Below the pieces are notes generated by a model, which was not told where the DNA came from, made no database searches, and saw only the letters and a list, made by a program, of their open reading frames with translations. Shown piece after piece: positions 34,801-40,695 of a stretch of DNA of 52,556 bases. The position numbers were made by a program, and so were the translations under genes. The DNA is taken from assembly GCA_026391525.1 (NCBI GenBank), contig JAPLEF010000028.1, forward strand, positions 6,389 to 58,944, written 5' to 3'. The DNA is from Sphingobacteriales bacterium. Its GTDB lineage: Bacteria > Bacteroidota > Bacteroidia > Chitinophagales > Chitinophagaceae. Position 1 is the stretch's first letter, and each line of letters starts with the position of its first letter.

Positions 34801-35945
34801 GCACTATAACAAATTTTGGAGGTACAACTACTATTACAGTTTCAGCTACTGGTGGTACACCTGCTTATAGTTACAGGTTAAATAATGGCAATTATCAGGC
34901 TGCCAGTACATTTAACAATGTTGCAGCGGGTTCGCACACCATCAGGGTACGTGATGCAAACGGCTGTGTTGTTAGCAGTAATATTACTTTATCACAGCCT
35001 TCGTTTACACCATTAAGTGTAACTGTTTCATCTGGAACAATCAATTGTTACGGAGCAACTACAACAGTAACTGTTTCAGCAACGGGGGGTATACCTCCCT
35101 ATACAGGTATAGGCAGCTTCAACGTTCCTGCCGGTTCGCACACTTACACAGTTTGGGATGTAAACGGAGACACCAGTACACAAATTATAAACATCAGTCA
35201 GCCTACAGCAATTGTTGTAACGGCAGTAGTTGCAGGAGACGTCTCCAGCTATGGCGGAACTACCAGTGTAACTGCAATCACTTCTGGTGGTGCCGGAAAT
35301 TATCTGTATAACTTAAACAATGGAACTCAACAGTCAACCCCATCATTTTCAAACGTGCCTGCAGGCAATCACATACTGTTAGTTACCGATGCAAGCGGAT
35401 GTACAAAAGAAATTTCTTTTTCTGTGAACATGGGAGAACCATCAGCTTTCAGTGTAATGGTAATAGCAAAAACCGACGAAAGCTGCCAAGATGCATCAAA
35501 CGGTACCACAGAAGTACTGGCTATTGGTGGAAGGGCCCCCTATACCTATAGAATTGATAATGGAAGATTTGGTATCAATACCCGTTTTTATAATCTATCT
35601 GCTGGTTTGCACAATGTTTATGCAAAAGATGCCGGTGGCAATATTGCTACCACTGTATTGATGATCAATGCCGGCACAGTAAACTGCGGATCAGGAAGAC
35701 CATCCGGAATCACAGCAAATGTATTCCCTAACCCTGCTCCTACACAATTCAACCTTTCATTAAATACAGAAACCCGAGAAGATATTACGATAGAAGTGAT
35801 GGATATGTATGGGGCAAGGGTGTTTAATACTAAAGGAAGTTATGATAAAAAATACCAGTTTGGTGAAAATCTGAAACCTGGAACTTACTTTGTAAGAATT
35901 ACACAAGGAGCAAAAGTTACCACCCAGAAATTGATCAAATTATAA
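31845..35945 (+). CDS. Large T9SS surface protein with beta-helix and SprB-like repeats
   Basis: A 1366-residue secreted protein. Residues 1-24 are a signal peptide ending SHA. Residues 25-475 resemble a right-handed parallel beta-helix of the pectate-lyase/polysaccharide-binding type (many N-N-Y and G-rich turns). Residues about 480-1200 are five tandem pairs of alternating SprB-like repeats. Type A has a Cys-Asn-Gly core and ASGGTAPYTGTGTFTVSAG; type B has GGTGTYTYKLNNG and KDANGC. One further repeat follows, and then a C-terminal type A sorting tail (VFPNPAPTQFNLSLN, LKPGTYFVRI). It is probably a cell-surface or released adhesin or polysaccharide-active protein. Confidence 0.88.
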   Translation: MRVFLPNRCMLFALIMLFSSLSHAAVYYVSVSGTSSNNGTSTSTPWNFSGMITRLNNGTITAGDRILFKRGEVFNNSTTIGFGGSANSGTATNPIYFGSYGTGAKPRFQANTIGGIFWVVGKNYWTWDGLNFQDITFPVSDKLSIAPTGTGIRLGDFGGTTKSNYCVIKNCDFNNIGLGVVILGDYNLVDSCTFTNLKNVVNTPNTGGSSAYEDYGANGITLEGSNNKFLHSYYQSNWCESYDFGFSGGANEMYGACVNNVFAYNTYIDCGGIAEFGSSDGSVSSGNLFAYNKIIQCGALSWINFNNVFATQATNTKYYNNVIVETSESRFSGPNGGTGIIMPEAISHYSNDFSLLAFSSGSPNTTVFDLRNNTMYISNPNYRIVSNSTVASKTIHQNNVYRFLNGAFTNFTLNPNEIITTSNIWNNQTGLTTSWDYQLSASSAANDAGQALGLFDKDFGGNPIPSIPNSGIFETAISNILTATATPGIITCNQGTTTVTVTASGGTAPYTGTGTFTVSAGTYTYTITDAAGSTKVVTLTIGEPTPIAVLISTGTITVPGGTTTVAVNASGGTGSTYTYKLNAGAFQASSTFLAVPAGTHTVQVKDANGCISTKTFTISAPVIPPLSAAATTGTIACNGGTASITVTATGGTPPYTGTGTFTVSAGTYTYTITDANAATSITSVTITQPSAISMTLAAGTIAVNGGTTSITVTASGGTGTYTYKLNNGIYQFANIFNNVSAGTHTVTSKDANGCTVSNNINITEPAAIPLTANATATSINCNGGSANVNVVATGGTAPYSGVGSFTVSAGNYNYTVTDATGSTAVTSITVSEPSAISVSANAAPITIIGGTTTIDVIASGGTGNFTYQVGTGTYQSATSFTGIAAGTYTITAKDANGCTKETSITINVPINPLTITANAGVINCNGETSSVTVSASGGTAPYTGTGTFTVTAGTYSYTITDANNVTQTTAVTITQPTAIIPVVTSGTITNFGGTTTITVSATGGTPAYSYRLNNGNYQAASTFNNVAAGSHTIRVRDANGCVVSSNITLSQPSFTPLSVTVSSGTINCYGATTTVTVSATGGIPPYTGIGSFNVPAGSHTYTVWDVNGDTSTQIINISQPTAIVVTAVVAGDVSSYGGTTSVTAITSGGAGNYLYNLNNGTQQSTPSFSNVPAGNHILLVTDASGCTKEISFSVNMGEPSAFSVMVIAKTDESCQDASNGTTEVLAIGGRAPYTYRIDNGRFGINTRFYNLSAGLHNVYAKDAGGNIATTVLMINAGTVNCGSGRPSGITANVFPNPAPTQFNLSLNTETREDITIEVMDMYGARVFNTKGSYDKKYQFGENLKPGTYFVRITQGAKVTTQKLIKL
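33285..35445 (+). repeat. Five tandem A-B superrepeats in the T9SS protein gene
   Basis: Units start near 33289, 33722, 34154, 34583 and 35017, a period of about 430 bp (143 residues). Each unit is one type A plus one type B SprB-like repeat in strict alternation. The repeats are diverged at DNA level but stay in frame. Confidence 0.8.
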
Positions 35946-35970
35946 TTATCACTTCGATATAATTCTGAAA

Positions 35971-35997
35971 AGCGCTCCATTCGGGGCGCTTTTTTTG
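35971..35997 (+). terminator. Rho-independent terminator
   Basis: Arms AGCGCTCC and GGGGCGCT (one G-T pair) with a four-base loop, followed by eight T residues. It ends the large T9SS gene 25 bp after its stop. Confidence 0.92.
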
Positions 35998-36086
35998 TTT
36001 TGAAAAGGTGAAATTCTCCACAACTTATATAAGGTTTATGCGTATCCCTCCGCCTAATTACATCTTGTTAATGGAAACAATTTTAT

Positions 36087-36300
36087 TTATGGTTGAGCAT
36101 GCGGAAGTAATTCACTGATCCTGTTGATAGGATGGCTTTCAATTTTTTCAAGCGTACTGCGTAGCCAGGCAAAAGGTTCATCATACATTTTCAGGTGCAT
36201 AATAAATAGTACAGCATTGCGCTTCTTTGTGCTGCTTCATGTGACCCGGCAAATAAATAATTCTTGCCCCATCTTGTTTTCAGCGTTACAAGATCCTAAG
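36087..36300 (-). pseudogene. IS66-family transposase remnant (C-terminal part)
   Basis: The minus strand encodes the typical C-terminus of IS66 TnpC: WGKNYLFAGSHEAAQRSAML, then after a stop and frame change MYDEPFAWLRSTLEKIESHP and INRISELLPHAQP ending at 36087. Family members read KNYLFAGSHEAAQR...NPFEWLKDVLERI...HPINKIEELLPH. The 5' end is missing and the frame is broken, so it is inactive. No terminal inverted repeats were found. Confidence 0.82.
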
Positions 36301-36440
36301 TATTTTTCTCCCCAATCAACAAAAAACTCACTCCTAAATTCCTAATTTTCGTATATTCATACAGATTTACCAGTTCTTTAATTTGGCTATGAAGCAGTAG
36401 TAACAAGCAATAGTAGGAATAATAACTACCTCCGGGCGGT

Positions 36441-36587
36441 ATGTTGATGCCGGGGCGTAAATACCCAGCTGCTGGTGGGTTATATAGGTATGGGTTTAAT
36501 GGGAAGGAGAAAGACAATGAAACTACAGGGACTTCAACATACGATTACGGATTTAGGATTTATAGCCCTGCAATTGCTCGATTTCTT
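36441..36587 (+). pseudogene. RHS-repeat core domain remnant
   Basis: The frame from 36441 reads MLMPGRKYPAAGG, LYRYGFNGKEKDNE, and YDYGFRIYSPAIARFL. This is the conserved end of RHS/YD-repeat core domains (family: GM.MPGR...YRYGFNGKEKDNE...YGFRIYDPRIGRFLSVDPL). Homology breaks exactly after RFL, and the sequence upstream is out of frame with a stop at 36423. Only about 50 codons of what was a very large protein remain. Confidence 0.82.
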
Positions 36588-36779
36588 TTTCATGTTTTGC
36601 AGTTTAAATTTAAGTTTTTAACTCTAATTTTAAACTGTCTGCTTTTTAGGGTCCCCTACATGTGCTGCATTAGCGCAGGTCGCGCAAAAAACATGATAAA
36701 AAAACTACCGGCAACACCGCAGATCACCTCTGGTGCTAAGTGTTAGACAGATTTGTAGCTATTCGTAGTTGAAAGAAGA
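36588..36779. other. Non-coding junction region
   Basis: AT-rich sequence after the RHS break. A weak inverted repeat has arms CAGTTTAAA (36600-36608) and TTTAAACTG (36629-36637). Nothing else is recognised. It may mark an old insertion or deletion junction. Confidence 0.3.
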
Positions 36780-37079
36780 TTATTTTCTATAACGCTTCTT
36801 AGGGTTCCGTTTGTAGTGGTATATAGAAGATATCATAATCAATTGTTTACCTGGCTCAATAGTATAGATTATTGTAAATGGATATTTTTTTAATCCTAGC
36901 TCATAAAAACTTTTGTAGGAGTTACGCCATCTTGTAGGAGATGCACAAATTAAATGCAAGGCATCATTTACTGCTGTTATAAAATTCTCGGCAGCCCGTT
37001 TGCTCCGTTCTGCATACCACTGTAATGATGTTTCATACTCTTGTTGCGCAAGCTCATGAATTATATACTTATAGGCCAT
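36780..37079 (-). CDS. Type II toxin, RelE/ParE family
   Basis: A 99-residue protein of RelE/ParE layout: MAYKYIIHELAQQEYETSLQWY at the start, AAENFITAVNDALHLI helix, RRW-like PTRWRNSY, then YPFTIIYTIEPGKQLIMI and IYHYKRNPKKRYRK. ParE-type toxins poison gyrase and RelE-type cut mRNA; the sequence looks nearer to ParE, but this is not certain. Its ATG shares one base with the antitoxin stop (TAATG), the usual coupling for such pairs. Confidence 0.88.
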   Translation of the reverse strand: MAYKYIIHELAQQEYETSLQWYAERSKRAAENFITAVNDALHLICASPTRWRNSYKSFYELGLKKYPFTIIYTIEPGKQLIMISSIYHYKRNPKKRYRK

Positions 37080-37324
37080 TATTTCCGGCTTGCTTTTAAT
37101 ATCTTTTGTACTCTTTTTTTACTCTCTGCGGCTGTTATCATTTTCACATTGCCACTTTTATAACCTGCATAACGTTTGTCAAGCTCTATTTTTAAGTCAT
37201 CGCTGTATTCCAGTTCTTCCTGCTCAATTTCATCTTCTAAAAGCGCATACATTGCTTTCACTTTTTTATCGTCTGCCACCTGCAAATAATCAACTAATTT
37301 TTTACGGATCGCTACTGTTGTCAT
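37079..37324 (-). CDS. Antitoxin of the RelE/ParE pair
   Basis: An 81-residue protein directly upstream of the toxin. It is helical and charged (KKLVDYLQVADDKKVKAMYALLEDEIEQ, then TAAESKKRVQKILKASRK). The pattern fits Bacteroidota addiction-module antitoxins, which bind the toxin with their C-terminus. A -7 element TAAATTTG on the minus strand at 37343-37350 lies 18 bp upstream of the ATG. Confidence 0.8.
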   Translation of the reverse strand: MTTVAIRKKLVDYLQVADDKKVKAMYALLEDEIEQEELEYSDDLKIELDKRYAGYKSGNVKMITAAESKKRVQKILKASRK

Positions 37325-37342
37325 ATTATATTATTTTATACC

Positions 37343-37350
37343 CAAATTTA
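37343..37350 (-). promoter_or_regulatory. -7 element of the RelE/ParE toxin-antitoxin operon
   Basis: TAAATTTG on the minus strand fits TAnnTTTG and lies 18 bases before the antitoxin ATG. No clear -33 is present. Confidence 0.4.
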
Positions 37351-37383
37351 CTTTTTTTTTATCTAAACGGATGATGTTTTGTT

Positions 37384-37599
37384 AGATGTTCAGAAGCCGG
37401 TTTTTATAAATGGAGTACCCGTTATGTAAATAAGCCAACTGCAAAAGAAAATAACTTTGTATTGCTTCATGAAGCTTCAGAAGCAAAAGATGGATCTATG
37501 CTTTTTAAAAAAGAAGGCAGAAAAAAAATCAAAAATATTTTTAAAGTAGCCTTAATAAATGATTTTATCAAAAGCCTTGTATCGCTGCAGGCTTTTTAG
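37384..37599 (+). other. Open reading stretch without start, probable gene remnant
   Basis: About 71 codons are open and end with TAG at 37597-37599 (segments RCSEAGFYKWSTRYVNKPTA, NNFVLLHEASEAKDGSMLF, KKIKNIFKVALINDFIKSL). A second frame over the first part reads DVQKPVFINGVPVM and stops, which suggests a broken gene. The end overlaps the convergent PIN-toxin stop by four bases. No family is recognised. Confidence 0.3.
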
Positions 37600-37979
37600 A
37601 ATTTATGCGGATTAACAATTTTCAGTCCATTAATAAAACCAAAATCTTTTTCATTGCCAGTAATAAGCGTATAGCCATAAGCTAAAGCAGTACCGGCAAT
37701 AATAGCATCAGGCGTTTTTATTTTTTTGCCTTTGCGTAAAGCAACACATTGAGCAATCACATCAGGGCTAATATCCAATACAGCACTATCAGCAACAAAA
37801 TTTTGTATATTTTGTGTAGTAGCAGCATCCGTATTCCAACAAAGCAATTCTATTTGAGTAATGATAGAAATATTAGGTGTAGCATCAATAGCAACGTCCA
37901 TAAGAGCCATACCAGCAGCCGAGAACGAAGCTGAAAAATAATCGGACACTACATTGGTATCAATTAAATACTGTTCCAT
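37596..37979 (-). CDS. vapC: PIN-domain toxin, VapC type
   Basis: A 127-residue PIN-domain ribonuclease. The acidic metal-binding residues are visible: D7 in YLIDTNV, E44 in ITQIELL, D91 in KTPDAIIAG, and the late GNEKDF aspartate (D112). VapC toxins cut tRNA or rRNA with magnesium. Its first 16 bases overlap the upstream antitoxin gene, and an XRE regulator gene precedes both, forming a three-gene operon. Confidence 0.9.
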   Translation of the reverse strand: MEQYLIDTNVVSDYFSASFSAAGMALMDVAIDATPNISIITQIELLCWNTDAATTQNIQNFVADSAVLDISPDVIAQCVALRKGKKIKTPDAIIAGTALAYGYTLITGNEKDFGFINGLKIVNPHKF

Positions 37980-38179
37980 TCGCTACGCATTTGTTTAATG
38001 TGTTCGTTTAAGTTTTGCCCCTGCTCTTTAGTAATAATGCCTTTGTATTTGTCAGACAGCTTTTGTTTTACAGGAGTGAAATTTTCTTTCAACACTTTTA
38101 TTAAATGCAGTTCCTGCAGTTCGTGTAAAAGCCGAACAGCTTTTTGGTTGGTTACTTGTATAAGCATTGTATTATCCAT
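37964..38179 (-). CDS. Antitoxin of the PIN-domain toxin
   Basis: A 71-residue protein upstream of and overlapping vapC. The N-terminal part (MLIQVTNQKAVRLLHELQEL) resembles small Bacteroidota antitoxins that pair with PIN toxins. The C-terminus is charged (GIITKEQGQNLNEHIKQMRSE). ATG at 38167 is an alternative start. It begins six bases after the XRE gene stop. Confidence 0.78.
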   Translation of the reverse strand: MDNTMLIQVTNQKAVRLLHELQELHLIKVLKENFTPVKQKLSDKYKGIITKEQGQNLNEHIKQMRSEWNSI

Positions 38180-38185
38180 AAAAAA

Positions 38186-38551
38186 TTATTTAGCGTGGAG
38201 TAATATTTGAATTTTTGTTTTTGCAATATAGGCATCCATTTGCGACAGCACCGTTTTTTTATCATCCGTCTCTAAACTTTGTACTTCTATAAAACGGCTT
38301 ATCAATTCTTTTTCTAGTCCAGCATCCTTTACCACATCATCAGCCGTACCATTCATTAAAAAATCAACAGTAGTATTCAAAGCTTTGGCAAGTTTAGACA
38401 TTGCTTCGGCATTGGGTTTTGTTTCCCTTCTTTCGTAGCGGCTCACTTGAGTAAAATGTACTTCTATTAGTTCCGCTAAGTCGCCTTGCGAAATCCCTTT
38501 TTGTTTGCGGAGTTGCTTTAATCGGTCTGCAAATTCTATTTTATTAAGCAT
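38186..38551 (-). CDS. XRE-family transcriptional regulator
   Basis: From ATG 38551 the protein has 121 residues. Residues 5-60 are a clear helix-turn-helix of the Cro/C1 type (FADRLKQLRKQKGISQGDLA, then HFTQVSRYERRETKPNAEAM). The C-terminal half is helical and acidic (LEKELISRFIEVQSLETDDK). The longer start at 38590 adds a hydrophobic leader and is rejected. It probably represses the operon it heads, with the antitoxin and vapC directly after it. Confidence 0.9.
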   Translation of the reverse strand: MLNKIEFADRLKQLRKQKGISQGDLAELIEVHFTQVSRYERRETKPNAEAMSKLAKALNTTVDFLMNGTADDVVKDAGLEKELISRFIEVQSLETDDKKTVLSQMDAYIAKTKIQILLHAK

Positions 38552-38606
38552 TAGCGTAAAATTATACAGCAAATTTAGCTTAAAAAACAAGTATAATCAA
38601 TAGTAA

Positions 38607-38663
38607 TTAGACAAATAAGCAAAAAATTAGATTATGATGCTTGTTTATATTAGACAAGTTTGC
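38607..38663. repeat. Direct repeats upstream of the XRE operon
   Basis: TTAGACAAATAAGC at 38607-38620 and TTAGACAAGTTTGC at 38650-38663 share TTAGACAA and a trailing GC, 43 bp apart. They lie 56-112 bp upstream of the XRE ATG and may be operator sites for it. Confidence 0.4.
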
Positions 38664-38800
38664 TAATTTTTGCCCCGCCACTTTTACCCTTGCCCTTGGA
38701 AGCAATAGCTATACGTACTTTATAAAAGTTATTGCCAAAGTTGGTAACTTGATTTGGTTCTACTTCTAAGCATTGGTAAGTAAGAAAAAATTTAAGGATG
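38650..38800 (-). pseudogene. RelE/HigB-like toxin remnant
   Basis: A minus-strand frame ending TAA at 38650 reads CLEVEPNQVTNFGNNFYKVR then IAIASKGKGKSGGAKISKLV. The segment YKVRIAIASKGKGKSGGA is typical of RelE/HigB toxins of Bacteroidota (YKIRLAIKSKGKGKSGGARV). The last 25 or so residues of the family are missing and no ATG start is seen, so this is a decayed copy. It ends inside a repeat that may be the XRE operator. Confidence 0.7.
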
Positions 38801-38831
38801 CTCTTAGTTGTGTGCTGAAAGAGGTTCAATG

Positions 38832-38861
38832 AAAAAGCCGCTGATTGCTCAACGGCTTTTT
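38832..38861. terminator. Bidirectional terminator hairpin
   Basis: Perfect arms AAAAAGCCG and CGGCTTTTT with a 12-base loop. It lies just beyond the stop of the minus-strand small-ORF chain (38860) and can end it. Confidence 0.75.
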
Positions 38862-38958
38862 ATTCTTTCCCTTTTTTATCTGTAAGACAGGCTACACCCC
38901 ACAATAATGCAGCAATACATAATGTATAAAACAAAGCATTTACGAACAATAAACTCAT
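38860..38958 (-). CDS. Small membrane protein, last ORF of the ATGA chain
   Basis: From ATG 38958 this gives a 32-residue peptide: MSLLFVNALFYTLCIAALLW followed by GVACLTDKKGKE. That is one membrane helix and a positively charged tail. Its ATG overlaps the stop of the previous ORF by four bases (ATGA). A longer reading to 39087 exists but overlaps the previous ORF extensively. No family is recognised. Confidence 0.4.
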   Translation of the reverse strand: MSLLFVNALFYTLCIAALLWGVACLTDKKGKE

Positions 38959-39137
38959 TTTGGTTTCTCCATTTCCTCTCGTAAGATTAAGGGGCGTAAG
39001 CTTAATATTTTTAAATACCAAGGCTTTGCACTTCCCCAACTCACCATAAAAGGTATTGACAAAAAAAGTGTAGCGAATAAAAACCAATAAATAATAAATG
39101 AAGCCAATGCGATAACTGTTAAACGTCCTTTTATCAT
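38955..39137 (-). CDS. Small membrane protein
   Basis: A 60-residue peptide with a strong hydrophobic N-terminal half (LTVIALASFIIYWFLFATLF, LSIPFMV), which makes one long or two short membrane segments, and a polar end. Its ATG overlaps the stop of the upstream frame (ATGA), and its own stop overlaps the next ATG the same way. I do not recognise a family. Coupling by overlaps supports real translation. Confidence 0.45.
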   Translation of the reverse strand: MIKGRLTVIALASFIIYWFLFATLFLSIPFMVSWGSAKPWYLKILSLRPLILREEMEKPK

Positions 39138-39214
39138 TTTATTCCTTCTGTTTTAAGTTTATCTGCCAACTCACCTATTTTCTTGTCTGCTTCTGCTCCT
39201 GGTCGGGCAATCAT
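39134..39214 (-). other. Very short ORF in the ATGA chain, possible gene fragment
   Basis: A 26-residue reading from ATG 39214: MIARPGAEADKKIGELADKL then KTEGIK. The frame is open further upstream (NYRHWYTNI), so it may be the C-terminus of a broken gene rather than a peptide. It overlaps the next ORF by ATGA. Confidence 0.3.
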
Positions 39215-39321
39215 AATGTTAGTGTACCAATGCCTATAATTCCTCCTTTGCCATCGCGATTAATTTGATGGGTAAATATATAAACCTTATAAAATTGGAG
39301 GTCACTGTTTGTTACCTCCAA
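39211..39321 (-). other. Short open frame upstream in the ATGA chain
   Basis: Thirty-six codons from a TTG at 39321 read LEVTNSDLQFYKVYIFTHQI then NRDGKGGIIGIGTLTL and stop with TGA overlapping the ATG at 39214. Start choice is uncertain. It may be joined to the following frame in an ancestral gene by a one-base shift near 39230. Confidence 0.25.
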
Positions 39322-39510
39322 TTATGTTTTACCCGAACGGATGATCTTTTGTTGTTAAGCTGGTCAAGGTTTCCATATCCTAAGCTTCATACATTTTTAT
39401 ATTGTTAAACAAGGCGAAATGTACTTCGAAATATCTAATGGCTTGGTTTTTATTAGCAATGTAATTTCAAAGAGAATATTGCCTTAATTACACAACACAG
39501 ATTTTTCGCT

Positions 39511-39553
39511 GCAGGTTTAAATTTGTTGCGTGAAACACGCACCATGGCGGCGA
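39511..39553. repeat. 43-bp intergenic repeat, copy 1
   Basis: Begins GCAGGTTTAAATTTGTTGCG and ends CACGCACCATGGCGGCGA. Copy 2 at 39637-39679 matches over the whole 43 bp with a few changes in the first half and an identical last 24 bp. Confidence 0.75.
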
Positions 39554-39592
39554 AAAAATTACTTTTAGATAACTTTGCGTTGATACAACTAC

Positions 39593-39628
39593 CTTCCAAC
39601 CAAAGTTACTCTTAGCGAGCTTTGCGTT
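39593..39628. repeat. Dispersed repeat related to 51.88 kb
   Basis: CCAACCAAAG, then ACTCTTAGCGAGC, then TTTGCGTT. The same order of words occurs at 51886-51918 in the other repeat-rich spacer of the window, and both sit next to TGCGTTGATA and CCTTCC words. Confidence 0.6.
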
Positions 39629-39636
39629 TTCTTGAT

Positions 39637-39679
39637 GCTGGTCTTAATTTATTGTGTGAAACACGCACCATGGCGGCGA
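39637..39679. repeat. 43-bp intergenic repeat, copy 2
   Basis: Second copy of the 39511-39553 repeat, 126 bp downstream, ending in the same CACGCACCATGGCGGCGA. Confidence 0.75.
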
Positions 39680-39700
39680 CAGCTTAAACGTTTCCACCAT

Positions 39701-40228
39701 TCATCGCACAATCATATTTATCCAGGGTTTCTTTTTGGTAAAGTAAATGAAACTGTTTCGGGGAATCGTTTCGTTGGGAATAAAAAAAATCATTGCCGTA
39801 ATCACAAAAAATATCAACCAGGCCACATGAAACGCCAGCCAGTTTCCTTCGTATGTATCCAACCTTGATATAGAGGGCTTGAATCTTAAATATCTTACAG
39901 GTATAGTTTTTTGAGTGATGGGTATTCCGTTTCTGGTAGAAGATCCTTCGTAAATTTCATCTCCTGCCTTGTAGTGATAAATGATTGTTCCAGGAGTGAT
40001 ATTTCTTCTTTCTCCATAAGGCCCCCAATAGGTTTCACATAGGGCTGTTGTTTTTTCACTGAATAACCACAGGCTTTGATAAAGCAAAACAAGACCTATA
40101 AAAATAGCATGAAGAAAAAGGAAGAAACCCCAGGAAGGCATCTCCCAATAACGGCCAGCTACAGATTTCGATACATTTGAACCTTTGCCAACTACAGTGG
40201 ATACCGGTTCGTACGGAATCAGATCCAA
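39701..40228 (-). CDS. Membrane protein, DUF3592-like layout
   Basis: A 175-residue protein with two membrane helices (FFLFLHAIFIGLVLLYQSLW near 35-55 and WLAFHVAWLIFFVITAMIFF near 128-148). Between them lies a domain of about 70 residues, likely outside the cytoplasm (ITPGTIIYHYKAGDEIYEGS, PVRYLRFKPSISRL). The layout resembles DUF3592 proteins, but I cannot confirm the family. Function is unknown. Confidence 0.6.
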   Translation of the reverse strand: MDLIPYEPVSTVVGKGSNVSKSVAGRYWEMPSWGFFLFLHAIFIGLVLLYQSLWLFSEKTTALCETYWGPYGERRNITPGTIIYHYKAGDEIYEGSSTRNGIPITQKTIPVRYLRFKPSISRLDTYEGNWLAFHVAWLIFFVITAMIFFIPNETIPRNSFIYFTKKKPWINMIVR

Positions 40229-40287
40229 TACAAAAAATTTTGATGGATAAAATATCTTTATGAGATAATTGAAAAGTTAATGGCTGA

Positions 40288-40695
40288 TTAATCCGGATTA
40301 TCCCAATAACTCCAGCTCATGGTAGTGTACTCCGTTTTATGCTCATTGGTTTCCGGCCAATGGTGCTTATCGAAACCGGGGGCTTTTTCTAAGGTCTCCC
40401 TTTTTTCATTGAAAAGAAACAGCTTATGGTCGGGATCAATTTCCAGTAAACGAAAGGGTATAGCAAAGAATTTTTCGCCGATTCCCAGGAATCCGCCGAA
40501 CTCAATTACATAATATTCAATTTTTCCGGAACGGATATCGAGCATGATATCTTTGATATGCCCCATATGTTCCCCTTCTTTATTTTTCACTTTATCGCCA
40601 ATGATAGAATGGGCAGTTAAAAATCTAAGGCTGTTATTCGCATAAGGATCACCTTCGTACTTTCCGGTGAGATTGTCTTTGAATTCTTCAAGCAT
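40288..40695 (-). CDS. PRC-barrel domain protein
   Basis: A 135-residue protein with one PRC-barrel domain near residues 22-90: LTAHSIIGDKVKNKEGEHMG, HIKDIMLDIRSGKIEYYVIE, FGGFLGIGEKFFAIPFRLLE. Related proteins bind RNA or other proteins, or respond to stress. The C-terminal 40 residues are polar and aromatic (HHWPETNEHKTEYTTMSWSY). The neighbour of unknown function follows after 59 bp on the same strand. Confidence 0.88.
   Translation of the reverse strand: MLEEFKDNLTGKYEGDPYANNSLRFLTAHSIIGDKVKNKEGEHMGHIKDIMLDIRSGKIEYYVIEFGGFLGIGEKFFAIPFRLLEIDPDHKLFLFNEKRETLEKAPGFDKHHWPETNEHKTEYTTMSWSYWDNPD

Larger units (their letters stand above)
39322..39700. other. Gene-free repeat region
   Basis: No gene is supported in this stretch. 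It contains the two 43-bp repeats and the dispersed repeat listed separately; the remainder shows no features I can name. Confidence 0.5.

Noticed and set aside
33285-35445. CRISPR or other direct-repeat array
   Set aside because: The period is about 430 bp, the repeats are diverged and stay in one reading frame of a secreted protein.
36124-36345. Plus-strand ORF of 73 codons
   Set aside because: It is the antisense of the IS66 transposase remnant, and its composition is not protein-like.
36296-36517. Minus-strand ORF of 73 codons
   Set aside because: It overlaps the RHS remnant, which has strong family motifs on the plus strand.
38959-39087. Long start for the last ORF in the ATGA chain
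   Set aside because: It would overlap the 60-codon ORF by over 100 bp; the internal ATG at 38958 gives the four-base overlap seen at the other junctions.
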